Numbered from the stretch's first letter, positions 1 to 8,880 are shown. The stretch is DNA of 64,000 nucleotides from Phycisphaerae bacterium (GCA_030619925.1 JAUXAL010000007.1:1-64000), one strand, 5' to 3'. Notes: generated by a model from the sequence alone, not told the origin. Numbers and translations are program-made.

Positions 1-2296
1 AGCCGTCAATGTAAAACTCCAGGAAGTCATAGTCGCTCTCAGACGATACCTTCCAGTAGAACTTCACCGTTCCGCTCCCCTCCACCGTCGTCTGCATCCA
101 CGAGTCCTGACTGTGTGAGATATCGCCGCTCTGCGCCGCCTCTCCCCCGTAGTAGGACGTCGTGGTCTGATCAAACCAGTCCGCGCTGCCACCCAGGGTG
201 AAACTCAAAGTCGTGTCCAACGCCTCGGACAAAGAACTGGGGGGAGGTTGAGGAGTAGTCGCTTCCCCCGCATACAGTGCTTCAATTTCACCTTCTGATA
301 AGGCTGTATTAAATACTGCAAGGTCATCTAACATGCCCTCAAAGAAAGCAATTATATCCTCATGACAACCAATATAAACCTTGTCGACGAGGACAGTATC
401 GTAAGTTGTTGTCGTACTTGCCACAAAGGAGCCATCTATATATAACTTTATAGTACTACCATCAAACGTAAATGCCACATGCTTCCATACGCCTGTAGGT
501 AGTATGTATCCGGTGTCCCAGTCATTACCAGAAGCAATACCAGAAGCAATGATCGCTAGCACTTTACCCCTTCTGTTATCTCTGCATATGGAAAACCGAT
601 TGTTTATAGTCGACCTTCCATAGAAAAATATATAGTGATTGAGTGTACTCGCCACATCATTGATCCAAAAAGAAACACTACGGGGGCTGTTTCCAGATGG
701 AAACGATATGTCCCGCAAATCAATATAATCGCTCGTTCCGTTGAAATTGAAAGCACCACCTATTACGCCTGTGGTGTGCATATCTTGTGTGTTTCGTTGG
801 GCGGTTCCATTATTGCCACTACCACTATTATCTACTACTATGGTATTAGCTGCATTGTCATCCATGCCCCAATGACCAACTAAGTTGGTAGGCACCCACC
901 CCACCTTGTCCACCCAGCCGCAGTCGCTACCAGAGTCAGTGCTCCCATCCTTCACGTATCGCCATTCCAACGCGTGCGAACCCGAAGTAGTGATCGTGTA
1001 CATCTTCTGCTGCCAGTCCACCGAACCGCTGATCCGGTCCCGCAGCCAGCCGTCAATGTAAAACTCCAGGAAGTCATAATTGTTCTCAGACGATACCTTC
1101 CAGTAGAACTTCACCGTTCTTGCCCCGCTCACTGTCGTCTGCATCCACGAGTCCTGACTGTGTGAGATATCCCCGCTTTGCGCTGCATATCCCCCGTAGT
1201 AGGATGTCGTGGTCTGACTAAACCAGTTCGCGCTGCCACCCGTGGTGAAACTCAAAGCTGTGTCCAACACCTCGGACAAGACGTAGGTGGGAGTCACCCA
1301 CTCCACCTTGTCCACCCAGCCGCAATCGCTACCAGAGTCCACGCTCCCATCTTTGCTCTTCACGTATCGCCATTCCAACGCGTGCGAACCCGAAGTAGTG
1401 ATCGTGTAGGTCTTCTGTTGCCAGGCCACCGAGCCGCTGATCCGGTCCTGCAGCGAGCCGTCAATGTAAAACTCCAGGAAGTCAGACTTCTCCTTAGACG
1501 ATACCTTCCAGTAGAAACTCACGGTTCCTGCCCCGCTCACCTCCGTCTGCATCCACGAGTCCTGACCGTGCGAGATATCCCCGCTCTGTGCCGCATCTGC
1601 TCCGTAGTAGGACGTCGTGGTCTGACCAAACCAGTCCGCGCTGCCACCCGTGATGAAACTCAAAGTCGTGTTCAACGCCTCAGACAAAGGAGGAGGAGAG
1701 GTAGGGGTAGGTTTAGGGGTAGGTTTAGGGGTAGGTTTAGGAGTAGGTTTAGGAGTAGATATAGGCCCCCATTCCACTCTGTCGACCCAGCCACAGTCGC
1801 TATTAGAGACATCGGACTCACCAAAGAGCCCCCTCCAATCCTTCACGTATCGCCATTCCAACACGTGCGAACCCGAAGTAGTGATCGTGTACGTCTCCTG
1901 TCGCCAGTCCTCCAAACCGCTGATCCGGTCCTGCAGCGAGCCGTCAATGTAAAACTCCAAGAAGTCATAGTCGTACTCAGACGATACCTTCCAGTAGAAC
2001 TTCACCGTTCCTGTCCCGCTCACCGTCGTCTGGATCCACGAGTCCTCATCATCAGTGATACGCCCGCTCTGTGCCGCATCTCCGCCGTAGTAGGACGTCG
2101 TGGTCTGATCAAACCAGTCCGCGCTGCCGCCCACGGTGAAACTCAAAGCTGTGTCCAACACCTCGGACAGGGCAGAGGGAGGGGTAGCAGCCTGCGCTGC
2201 TGCGCTGAACAAAGCAAATGTAACCACTGAAAAAACGAGTAGTTTAGACAGGCCAGAAAAAAATAAACATGACTTGTTTACTCGTGAACGTATCAT
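1..2296 (-). CDS. Large modular secreted protein, C-terminus outside window
   Basis: Translated from the ATG at 2296, which has GGAG upstream on the minus strand; the frame stays open to the left edge, so the C-terminus is missing. Residues 1-35 look like a Sec signal ending near AAAQA. Then come four copies of a ~130-residue beta-rich module (about residues 42-175, 203-333, 338-467 and 688 onward). Each contains the hallmarks SYYGGDAAQSG, FYWKVSSE, FLEFYIDG, LEWRYVK and CGWVD. A Lys/Pro/Thr linker (PKPT repeats) follows copy 1. A LamG-type domain sits between copies 3 and 4 (LVGHWGMDD, GTSDYIDL, WKHVAF). LamG domains bind glycans or surfaces; the repeated module is common in planctomycete exoproteins and has no function I can name. 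The protein is probably secreted and adhesive or polysaccharide-binding (inference). Confidence 0.85.
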   Translation of the reverse strand, partial: MIRSRVNKSCLFFSGLSKLLVFSVVTFALFSAAAQAATPPSALSEVLDTALSFTVGGSADWFDQTTTSYYGGDAAQSGRITDDEDSWIQTTVSGTGTVKFYWKVSSEYDYDFLEFYIDGSLQDRISGLEDWRQETYTITTSGSHVLEWRYVKDWRGLFGESDVSNSDCGWVDRVEWGPISTPKPTPKPTPKPTPKPTPTSPPPLSEALNTTLSFITGGSADWFGQTTTSYYGADAAQSGDISHGQDSWMQTEVSGAGTVSFYWKVSSKEKSDFLEFYIDGSLQDRISGSVAWQQKTYTITTSGSHALEWRYVKSKDGSVDSGSDCGWVDKVEWVTPTYVLSEVLDTALSFTTGGSANWFSQTTTSYYGGYAAQSGDISHSQDSWMQTTVSGARTVKFYWKVSSENNYDFLEFYIDGWLRDRISGSVDWQQKMYTITTSGSHALEWRYVKDGSTDSGSDCGWVDKVGWVPTNLVGHWGMDDNAANTIVVDNSGSGNNGTAQRNTQDMHTTGVIGGAFNFNGTSDYIDLRDISFPSGNSPRSVSFWINDVASTLNHYIFFYGRSTINNRFSICRDNRRGKVLAIIASGIASGNDWDTGYILPTGVWKHVAFTFDGSTIKLYIDGSFVASTTTTYDTVLVDKVYIGCHEDIIAFFEGMLDDLAVFNTALSEGEIEALYAGEATTPQPPPSSLSEALDTTLSFTLGGSADWFDQTTTSYYGGEAAQSGDISHSQDSWMQTTVEGSGTVKFYWKVSSESDYDFLEFYIDG
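1706..1767 (-). repeat. 12-bp tandem repeat coding for a PKPT linker
   Basis: About five tandem 12-bp units (GGTTTAGGGGTA on the plus strand, drifting to GGTTTAGGAGTA). Read on the minus strand they encode Pro-Lys-Pro-Thr repeats, a flexible linker between two modules of the exoprotein. The array keeps the reading frame, so changes in copy number would only alter linker length. Confidence 0.8.
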
Positions 2297-3025
2297 GAGC
2301 TTATCTCCTAAAAAAGCTGGCCATGAAAATCATAGAATCAACTCCCGACTCCTCCTTAAGTCTCACTCCGTTGCCATATATTTCCGACACATATGTTCAT
2401 AAACCCTATTTCCAAAGCGCTATAGCAATCATAAGAAAGCTATGCGCTCAACATAAGGGCTCGGCATACGTTACGGGCAATCTCTGTAGCAAGATAAACA
2501 CGGCCGTCTCTTTGCTAATAGGTTACAATGAAATATATCGACAACTAACTAAAGCACATTTACATTTAACTTTATAGGTCGTATTAGTGGAGACTTGTCT
2601 TTCGATGTCCTCCGGTTATTTCTTCGACAACTGAGGCCCGTAAGTTAACATTAGGGCGGTAGGAGAGCTTTTTCTCACACCACGCCTCTTCCAGTTCAGC
2701 ACTTTACATAGTCGTCTCTCTGGCCTTTCTTATATAGTGCCCTCTATTATAGGGCATATACCGAAAAAAATCAACCGTACGGCATTTATTTTTGGGGACC
2801 ACCTCTTTTTTCAGCCCAAAAATGGATATCCTAAAAAAAAATATTGAAAAAAACAACGGCATAGAAAAAAATAGGTGAAAATCGCCACAATTTATGGGAA
2901 GTTCTTCGCAGGAAGGAAGCCGAGTCCGCCGAAGGATGGGAAAGTTCACTTTCGCCACCAGAGACCAACTTGCACAATGTTAAAACAGGTAAGACCTCCC
3001 TTTGGATTGAAGCCGTCTATGAGAA
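2297..3025. other. Intergenic region, no gene seen
   Basis: About 730 bases between the exoprotein start and the PilZ terminator. Only short low-quality frames occur, without ribosome sites or recognisable protein. It must hold the promoter of the minus-strand exoprotein gene, but I cannot place it with confidence. Confidence 0.5.
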
Positions 3026-3064
3026 CAAAAAAAGACCGATAACCATTGACGGCCATCGATCTTT
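3026..3064 (-). terminator. Intrinsic terminator after the PilZ gene
   Basis: On the minus strand a 10-bp stem (AAAGATCGAT paired with ATCGGTCTTT, one G-U pair) with a 14-base loop is followed directly by a run of T. It lies about 80 bases downstream of the PilZ stop codon. Confidence 0.7.
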
Positions 3065-3145
3065 GCTTTTCCATCGCCCCGCTTATCCAACAGCCACAGT
3101 CTCTCCGCAAACCCTTCCAATAACGCTAAGAGGGTGTCTTATCAC

Positions 3146-3460
3146 CTATTGAAAGGCGATACCAACACCGATCTCAGCATTTTCAAGCAGATTTTTGCGG
3201 TCGACTCTTACAACTTTACCGCTTTTGATACGAGCGAATTGCCCTTTTTCGTTTGCCAAAGCGACTGTCCGCGGAAAGTTGAGTTCCACGATATGGCCTG
3301 CCCGAATAGGTGCCGTTACCGGAAGCGTAATAAAGACGCCCGTTTTGCTAATATTGCAGCTTCGGCCGTTAAAAAATCTATTAGCTTCCGGCACCCAAAC
3401 ACTGACAGGCCAGGAAACAGTGCTCCGGCTATCTTTACGCTGCTCAACTAAAGCCTGCAT
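3146..3460 (-). CDS. PilZ-domain protein, probable c-di-GMP receptor
   Basis: A 104-residue single-domain PilZ protein. Both ligand motifs are visible: the RxxxR element near the N-terminus (RKDSR) and the D/N-x-S-x-x-G element (NISKTG). These bind cyclic di-GMP in the family. There is no output domain, so it probably acts by binding a partner. The start is an ATG with GGGG upstream. It is a lone gene with its own terminator. The window also holds pilT, an HD-GYP phosphodiesterase and an MshEN ATPase, so control of a pilus or secretion machine is a reasonable inference. Confidence 0.8.
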   Translation of the reverse strand: MQALVEQRKDSRSTVSWPVSVWVPEANRFFNGRSCNISKTGVFITLPVTAPIRAGHIVELNFPRTVALANEKGQFARIKSGKVVRVDRKNLLENAEIGVGIAFQ

Positions 3461-3702
3461 AATTTCAATCCCCTTTAAATCGCCGTTCCGTCAATGATAA
3501 CCTTTATCGGCAATGTTAATTTGGATAGATTAGCATATTTAGGCAAAACAATAAGTTTTCCAAAAAAAACTTTTTGTAGCTTCGCATATCGCTGTATTGT
3601 TGCTCTTTTTATCGGGCTTGTCTTTTTTATCTATAATCACAGCAAGATATCAGATAAGTTATCTTGCTACCGCGGGTTGTTTGGTATATTTTTATAAGGC
3701 CG

Positions 3703-4824
3703 ATGGAGACAAAAGTTGTAAAACTCGACGCCGCAAATATCGATTCGGCGAAAATCAATGAAGCCGCAGCCCTGGTCGACGCCGGCGGACTCGTAGCATT
3801 TCCTACTGAAACCGTCTATGGAATTGCCTGCCGGGTCAAAATTGACTCGTTAGCCAAGCTCGATAATCTCAAAGGCAGAGACCACGCCAAACGCTACACA
3901 TTACATATCGGGCAAAAAAGCGAGCTCGACAAATACGTACCGGCCATCGGATTAAGGGCTGAAAAAATCATCAAAAATGCCTGGCCCGGACCTTTGACCA
4001 TAGTCTTTGAATTAGACAAAAAGGACATCGACAAACAGCAAAAGAACCTCGAAAGAGAGGTTTTTGAAGGCCTGTATAAGAATAATTCCTTAGGCATTCG
4101 CTGCCCGGATAACCCAATAGCCGCAATGTTGTTACAGACAACGAGCAATCCGGTGGTTGCGCCAAGCGCAAACATAACAGGTCAACCACCAGCAGTCGAT
4201 GCCGACCAGGTTCTTGCTCAGCTATCAGGTCAAATCGAGTTGCTGCTGGACACAGGGCCATGTAGATACAAAAAAAGCAGCACGGTTGTGAAAATAGGTA
4301 AAAAGGGCCTGGAAATATTAAGGCCTGGCGTATATTCCCGAGCAGAGCTGGAAGCATTGTCGCAGGTTAAGTTTTTGTTCGTTTGTACCGGCAACACCTG
4401 CCGAAGCCCTATGGCTGAGGGAATATTTCGAAAATATTTGGCAGAAAAATTACAATGCAAGGTTGACCACCTCGACAAAATTGGTTATAAGATATCTTCC
4501 GCTGGCGTTATAGATAACGTTGGTTTCCCAGCAAGCACAGAAGCGATAGCAGCTTGTGCAGCTAAGGGAATTGATATAAAAGCTCATAAGAATAAGGGGT
4601 TATCCAAGGAGCTCATCGAAGAAAGTGACTTTATATTCGCAATGGAGCAAATACATCAGGAGCATATTATCGCTCTTAGCCCCGATGCTGCGAATAGGTG
4701 TTTGTTATTAGCAGGAGATGAAGAAATTCATGATCCGATAGGTCATCCCCAAAAGTTTTTCAACAGTTGTGCAGAGCGGATAGAAAAAGCCGTGAAAAAA
4801 AGAATTGGTGAGCTTGTGATATGA
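3703..4824 (+). CDS. Fusion: threonylcarbamoyl-AMP synthase (TsaC/YrdC) + low-MW protein tyrosine phosphatase
   Basis: 373 residues, two enzymes in one chain. Residues ~1-215 are a Sua5/YciO/YrdC domain (AFPTETVYGIACRV, KGRDHAKRY, PSANITGQPPA), which makes threonylcarbamoyl-AMP for the t6A modification of ANN-decoding tRNAs. Residues ~220-373 are a low-molecular-weight phosphatase with the P-loop CTGNTCRS and the general-acid DPIGHP motif, so both sites look intact. The start chosen is the ATG at 3703 (AAGG five bases upstream); the frame is open further upstream but that extension looks non-coding. The stop overlaps the rpiB start by four bases (ATGA), so the two are translationally coupled. 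Confidence 0.88.
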   Translation: METKVVKLDAANIDSAKINEAAALVDAGGLVAFPTETVYGIACRVKIDSLAKLDNLKGRDHAKRYTLHIGQKSELDKYVPAIGLRAEKIIKNAWPGPLTIVFELDKKDIDKQQKNLEREVFEGLYKNNSLGIRCPDNPIAAMLLQTTSNPVVAPSANITGQPPAVDADQVLAQLSGQIELLLDTGPCRYKKSSTVVKIGKKGLEILRPGVYSRAELEALSQVKFLFVCTGNTCRSPMAEGIFRKYLAEKLQCKVDHLDKIGYKISSAGVIDNVGFPASTEAIAACAAKGIDIKAHKNKGLSKELIEESDFIFAMEQIHQEHIIALSPDAANRCLLLAGDEEIHDPIGHPQKFFNSCAERIEKAVKKRIGELVI

Positions 4825-5288
4825 AAATAGCAGTTGGAAGCGATCATCGCGGTTTCGAAGCCAAACAGCAAATCAAGGCCATAGTCAGTGAGTTGGGCCA
4901 CGAGTGCATTGATTTCGGCACCAACGACAGCAATCCCGTTGATTACCCTGACCCAGCTTATTTAGTAGCAATGGCAGTGTCGAAAAAACAGGCCGACAGA
5001 GCCATTTTAACCTGTGCAACCGGGCTCGGAATGAGCATAGCAGCGAACAAAATAAAGGGGATTAGGGCTGCGCTGTGCCACGATGAGCTAAGTGCTCAGA
5101 TTTCACGTGACCACAACGATGCAAATGTCCTTTGTATATCAGGAGACCAAGTCGGAGAAGTATTACTGCGAAAAATAGTGGAGGTCTGGCTCGATACAGA
5201 ATTCAGCGGCGGAAGACACGAAAGAAGAGTAAGGAAGATAAAGGCCATCGAGCAAGGCAAAGACCCAACAAAAGTTAAGAACGGATAG
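4821..5288 (+). CDS. rpiB: Ribose-5-phosphate isomerase B (RpiB/LacAB family)
   Basis: 155 residues, normal for RpiB. It interconverts ribose 5-phosphate and ribulose 5-phosphate in the pentose phosphate pathway. Seen: N-terminal GSDHRGFEAK, active-site region CATGLGMSIAANK, RDHNDANVLC, and C-terminal GGRHERRV. The usual CGTG is CATG here. Coupled to the upstream TsaC/phosphatase fusion by an ATGA overlap and followed by a terminator hairpin. Confidence 0.92.
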   Translation: MKIAVGSDHRGFEAKQQIKAIVSELGHECIDFGTNDSNPVDYPDPAYLVAMAVSKKQADRAILTCATGLGMSIAANKIKGIRAALCHDELSAQISRDHNDANVLCISGDQVGEVLLRKIVEVWLDTEFSGGRHERRVRKIKAIEQGKDPTKVKNG

Positions 5289-5354
5289 TATCTCGAGTCC
5301 GGTATCTGCTTGTCAGAAGCGGATGTATCCATCTCATTTTTCGCAGGTAGGTTG

Positions 5355-5382
5355 GTTTATAGTTCATAGTTTTTTGTTTCTT
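5355..5382. repeat. 7-bp periodic tract (4 units)
   Basis: Units GTTTATA, GTTCATA and two T-rich variants in exact 7-bp phase, between the rpiB stop and its terminator. Confidence 0.45.
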
Positions 5383-5405
5383 TAGCTGGTATCTGAAGAT
5401 TTTTT

Positions 5406-5440
5406 GATAGGGCGGGCAAGGAGGCCTGCCCTATAATTTT
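5406..5440 (+). terminator. Probable terminator of the tsaC-rpiB transcript
   Basis: Stem ATAGGGC with GCCCTAT, further GGC/GCC pairing inside, then AATTTT. It sits ~120 bases after the rpiB stop. Confidence 0.6.
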
Positions 5441-5726
5441 GCGCCAGGCGCTCAGCATAAACCACAAAAAGCCACTTCCTTAACCGCTCTGCGTAAAGAG
5501 AGCAAGGTCGACCAGGTCCCAACCAAATGCTAAATAGCGCCTGGTTGTTAGTCGTGGTTTCGGACCCTACCGAATACTATTCACTCTCGGCGGCCTTTGC
5601 GATCTCCGGGCAAGAGAATAAATCCGCAGACTGTCTCAAAAGGTAGTTAGGAGCCGAGCCTGCAAAAGCCAGCCCAGCAGCCCTTCAGCGGGCTGAGAGG
5701 CCACAGCCGGTAAGAATTCTCTTGTG
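5441..5726 (+). ncRNA. Candidate structured RNA, unidentified; strand inferred
   Basis: No protein frame. It lies between the rpiB terminator and the pilT promoter, so it is not the pilT leader. Pairings seen: a long stem with 5444-5452 (CCAGGCGCT) to 5536-5544 and 5454-5458 to 5527-5531 nested inside it; an inner hairpin 5486-5490/5499-5503; and AAACCAC (5459-5465) to GTGGTTT (5554-5560), which crosses the long stem as a pseudoknot. A second domain is closed by CAAGAGAAT (5611-5619) with ATTCTCTTG (5716-5724) and holds hairpin 5678-5683/5690-5695. It matches no riboswitch, RNase P, tmRNA, SRP or 6S consensus that I know. Confidence 0.4.
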
Positions 5727-5763
5727 ATTTGTGCCGAAAAGCAACATTGTTCAAGCATCAAGG

Positions 5764-5791
5764 TTGACAATCCGCTGTAAAATCTTATAAT
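5764..5791 (+). promoter_or_regulatory. Sigma70-type promoter for pilT
   Basis: Perfect TTGACA (5764-5769) and perfect TATAAT (5786-5791), 16-base spacer, about 100 bases before the pilT start. Confidence 0.7.
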
Positions 5792-5891
5792 ATAATATAT
5801 AAAGGTTTGTCTTTACAAATCCTACACTAAGAGAAACGCCGTGTTAAGCCAGTTGTGGTAGAAACAATTTGGTTTATAAGCTTTGGACTTA

Positions 5892-7034
5892 ATGGTAATT
5901 ATGGCCACGGAACAACCTATTGATGATCGAACGAGTCTTGATCATGAGCCGGAGTTGGATAAGCTCCTCAGGGCTGCTATCAAAACTCGTGCAAGCGACT
6001 TACACCTAAAGGTAGGACAGCCGCCGAAATTGCGGCTCCACGGACGGTTGAAGAACACTACCGGAGAAGTAATAACCGAGAAAAGGATAAAAGAATTGGT
6101 CTTCGAGATACTCAGCCCAGCCCAAAAGGAGTTCTTCCTGAACCATGGGGCTCTGGACTTTGCCCATGAGGTCGATGGTGAACATCGCTTCCGAACGAAC
6201 ATATTTCGCCAGCGAGGGATGATCGGTCTCGCAGCAAGGCGTGTCAACACAGTCATCCCGCCATTTGAAGACCTGCACTTGCCGGCGGTACTGGAAAAGA
6301 TATCCGACAACAGGCAGGGACTGGTCCTTGTAGCAGGTCCTACCGGCTGCGGCAAAACCACAACAATCGCATCAATGATAAACTATATAAACCACACTTG
6401 CTCCTGCCATATAATTACAATCGAAGACCCTATCGAATATCTGTTTAAGGATGAAAAAGCAATAATATCACAAAGGGAAATCGGCATTGACGTCAAAGAT
6501 TTTGAGCAAGCCCTAACATACCTGATGCGACAAGACCCTGACGTAGTCTTCATTGGCGAAATGCGCGATGCCAAAACCGTCACGGCTGGAATGAGAGCCG
6601 CCGAAACCGGGCATCTTGTTTTCGGAACGATGCACTCGACAAATGCGACCCACTCTGTTCACCGACTTTTAGACATGTTCCCACAAGCCGAACGCGACCT
6701 TGTAAGACAGACTTTAAGTTTGGCAATTAAAGCGATCATCAGCCAGGTGTTAATGCCGTGCCTCAAGAAAGGTGTGGACAGAATACCTGCTTTGGAAGTG
6801 CTTGTTGCAAACCCCACTGCCAGAAAACTGATTTCCGAAGGACGCGAAGCCGATTTGACAAGTGTTATACGAAGCTCCCAGGAGGAAGGGATGCAGGACC
6901 TTACAGATAATCTTTGCAGACTGGTGAAAGACGGCTCTATTGACCCAAAGGACGCATATAGATACGCACCAAATACAGAAGAACTAAAAATGGCACTAAA
7001 GGGTATCAGAACCACCACCAGTGGCATCTTGTGA
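5892..7034 (+). CDS. pilT: PilT-family retraction ATPase
   Basis: About 380 residues. Cytoplasmic hexameric ATPase that depolymerises type IV pili. Seen: N-terminal ASDLHL and RLHGRL; Walker A GPTGCGKTT near residue 150; Asp box ITIEDPIEYLF; Walker B MRQDPDVVFIGEMRD; His box TGHLVFGTMHS. All catalytic elements are intact. Start uncertain: TTG 5883, ATG 5892 or ATG 5901, none with a strong ribosome site. First gene of an operon with a degenerate GspE-like protein and a CvpA-like protein, behind a strong promoter. The pilus genes at 34-47 kb are a separate locus. Confidence 0.9.
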   Translation: MVIMATEQPIDDRTSLDHEPELDKLLRAAIKTRASDLHLKVGQPPKLRLHGRLKNTTGEVITEKRIKELVFEILSPAQKEFFLNHGALDFAHEVDGEHRFRTNIFRQRGMIGLAARRVNTVIPPFEDLHLPAVLEKISDNRQGLVLVAGPTGCGKTTTIASMINYINHTCSCHIITIEDPIEYLFKDEKAIISQREIGIDVKDFEQALTYLMRQDPDVVFIGEMRDAKTVTAGMRAAETGHLVFGTMHSTNATHSVHRLLDMFPQAERDLVRQTLSLAIKAIISQVLMPCLKKGVDRIPALEVLVANPTARKLISEGREADLTSVIRSSQEEGMQDLTDNLCRLVKDGSIDPKDAYRYAPNTEELKMALKGIRTTTSGIL

Positions 7035-7131
7035 GATTTAATTGAATTTGTCCCGCACCTATCCGACACAGGCTCGCGCCCAATAGGTGCAGGATTGCAA
7101 AATAGAAGACCCTTTTGTAACGGAGCATCTT

Positions 7132-8784
7132 ATGCCGGATTTATTATCGGCTGCTATCGGATACGGCGGCTACATATCCATAATCAAACTTCTTACCTTC
7201 TCGGTCCTGTTTTTTGCATGGCTACCGGTGCTTAGCTGGGTGCACCAAGACGCCAAAGCAGCAGAAACAAAAGCGGTTTTCTGGACGGGTATTGTTCTGG
7301 CAGCAGGAGCGGCAGGGGCACTAATCTGGCTGGTTATGCCCGTCTTTATAGTTGGGATGCTGCTCTATACGATAGCTGTAGGAGCAACGTCTCTAACTTA
7401 TGTGAAGCACCGTAATGCCAGAGTTCTGGATTTTGATCGTGTTCTGACCGTCGAACATATCAAGAGTTTGCTTGTGAGCAAAGAAAAGAAGCTTGAGGCC
7501 CTCAAGAGCTTCCTTTTTATAACGGCAAACAATAATGAAGTTCCTGTGCCTGAACCCAGAACGCCGGACTTTTTCGGCTATAAGACAGCTTATGAAATTC
7601 TGACCGACGCTATCTGGCGAAGGGCAGACAGCATTATGTTTTCCCCAACACCACAAGACTATAATATAGCCTACTACGTTGATGGCGCAGTGTTAAAACA
7701 GCCGAGTATAGCCAGAGACCAAATGAAATATTTCATTCGCTTCATCAAGCTCCTTGCCGATTTGGACACCCAGGAAAAACGAAAACCACAAAAAGGAACG
7801 TTCAAAATCTGCCAGCACGAAGAGGACGCCGAGTGGGAAGTAACTACCGCCGGCTCAACCGCCGGAGAGCAGATCAGACTCAAACAAATAACACAAGCGA
7901 GCATAGCAAGGTTAACCGATATCGGCTTGATGCCTGAGCAGTACGAACAGCTAAATAAATTTCAGGAGGTAAAACAAGGTGTGTTTATCATAACTGGGCC
8001 GCCAAAAAGCGGCGTAACAACCACACTTTACGCACTGCTGCGAAATCATGACGCCTTCATTAACAATATAAACACCCTTGAAAGGCAGCCTTCCCGCCAG
8101 CTGCCGAATATAACTCAAAACATCTTCACCCTCAGCGACACCGGCACGACCACATTTGCCAGAAAGCTGCAAGCCGTAGTGAGAATGGGGCCGGACATCG
8201 TTGGTGTCGCCGACTGCGGGGATGCTGGAACAGCCCAGGTTGCCTGCGCAGCCGCCAAGGATAAGAAAATCATGTATGTTACGCTCAAAGCAGACAGCGT
8301 AATACAAGCGCTGAGTAAATGGCTGAGATTTGTCGGCGACAGAAATATCGCCGCCGAGACCCTTCTGGGCATAAGCAACCAACGGGTGCTTAGAATACTC
8401 TGCGACGAGTGCAAACAGGCATACACGCCGAATAAAGAGCTTTTCAGAAAGTTTAACATCAGCGCTGAAAAAACAAAGGTACTTTACCGTGCCGGCAAAG
8501 TACTGGTAGACAAACACGGCAAATCCTCAACCTGCGATAATTGCCAGGGGACAGGCTTTTTCGGCAGAACGGGCGTATTCGAAATTATCACAATAAATGA
8601 TGAGTTAAGAAACGTCATAAAACAATCAAAGTCACTGTCGGAAATCGCTACGCAATTTAGACGTGCCAAAATGCTTTATCTACAGGAACAAGCACTAAGA
8701 AAAGTCATTAGTGGAACAACAGCGATAAACGAAATGATTAAAGCACTTTCAACATCCAAAACGAAACAATCGAAACCAAAATAG
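7132..8784 (+). CDS. Membrane-anchored degenerate GspE/PilB-like protein (pseudo-ATPase)
   Basis: 550 residues. Residues ~20-90 hold two or three hydrophobic helices, not usual for soluble GspE/PilB ATPases. The rest follows the GspE fold, but the catalytic motifs are worn: Walker A reads GPPKSGVTTTLYA (the P-loop Lys is Val), the Walker B region reads GPDIVGVADCGD (no Glu), the Asp box reads TLERQPS, the His box TLKAD, and the arginine-finger segment YNIAYYVDG lacks the expected Arg. The zinc tetracysteine is kept (CDECKQAY and CDNCQGTG). The start is the ATG at 7132 with GGAG upstream; a GTG start at 7087 is less likely. About 100 bases after pilT. Probably a non-hydrolysing anchor or regulator of a pilus/secretion ATPase (inference). 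Confidence 0.8.
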   Translation: MPDLLSAAIGYGGYISIIKLLTFSVLFFAWLPVLSWVHQDAKAAETKAVFWTGIVLAAGAAGALIWLVMPVFIVGMLLYTIAVGATSLTYVKHRNARVLDFDRVLTVEHIKSLLVSKEKKLEALKSFLFITANNNEVPVPEPRTPDFFGYKTAYEILTDAIWRRADSIMFSPTPQDYNIAYYVDGAVLKQPSIARDQMKYFIRFIKLLADLDTQEKRKPQKGTFKICQHEEDAEWEVTTAGSTAGEQIRLKQITQASIARLTDIGLMPEQYEQLNKFQEVKQGVFIITGPPKSGVTTTLYALLRNHDAFINNINTLERQPSRQLPNITQNIFTLSDTGTTTFARKLQAVVRMGPDIVGVADCGDAGTAQVACAAAKDKKIMYVTLKADSVIQALSKWLRFVGDRNIAAETLLGISNQRVLRILCDECKQAYTPNKELFRKFNISAEKTKVLYRAGKVLVDKHGKSSTCDNCQGTGFFGRTGVFEIITINDELRNVIKQSKSLSEIATQFRRAKMLYLQEQALRKVISGTTAINEMIKALSTSKTKQSKPK

Positions 8785-8868
8785 TGTCTAAAGTTTGAAG
8801 TGTCTAAAGTGCCTAAAGTTTGGAACTCACTTTAGCTCACTTTAGTCACTTTAGCTCACTTAAAAACT
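8785..8868. repeat. Short degenerate repeats with dyad symmetry
   Basis: The left half repeats AGTGTCTAAAG-like units; the right half repeats CTCACTTTAG, largely the reverse complement of the left. Period 7-10 bases. It fills the whole gap between the pseudo-ATPase stop and the CvpA-like gene and could fold into a long hairpin. Confidence 0.6.
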
Positions 8869-8880
8869 GGAGACATTGCA

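Noticed and set aside
1706..1767. Telomere-like GGTTTAGGGGTA repeats
   Set aside because: They encode a PKPT linker in frame and sit inside a gene, so a telomere or origin role is not supported.
1178..2230. A 350-codon plus-strand open frame with repeats
   Set aside because: It is the antisense shadow of the repeated modules of the minus-strand exoprotein; the minus frame gives signal peptide, modules and LamG.
2704..2958. 84-codon minus-strand frame
   Set aside because: No ribosome site, odd Phe-rich composition, no recognisable family, within intergenic DNA.
5441..5726. c-di-GMP riboswitch for pilT
   Set aside because: The GEMM-I and c-di-GMP-II core sequences are not found, and a promoter lies between this region and pilT.
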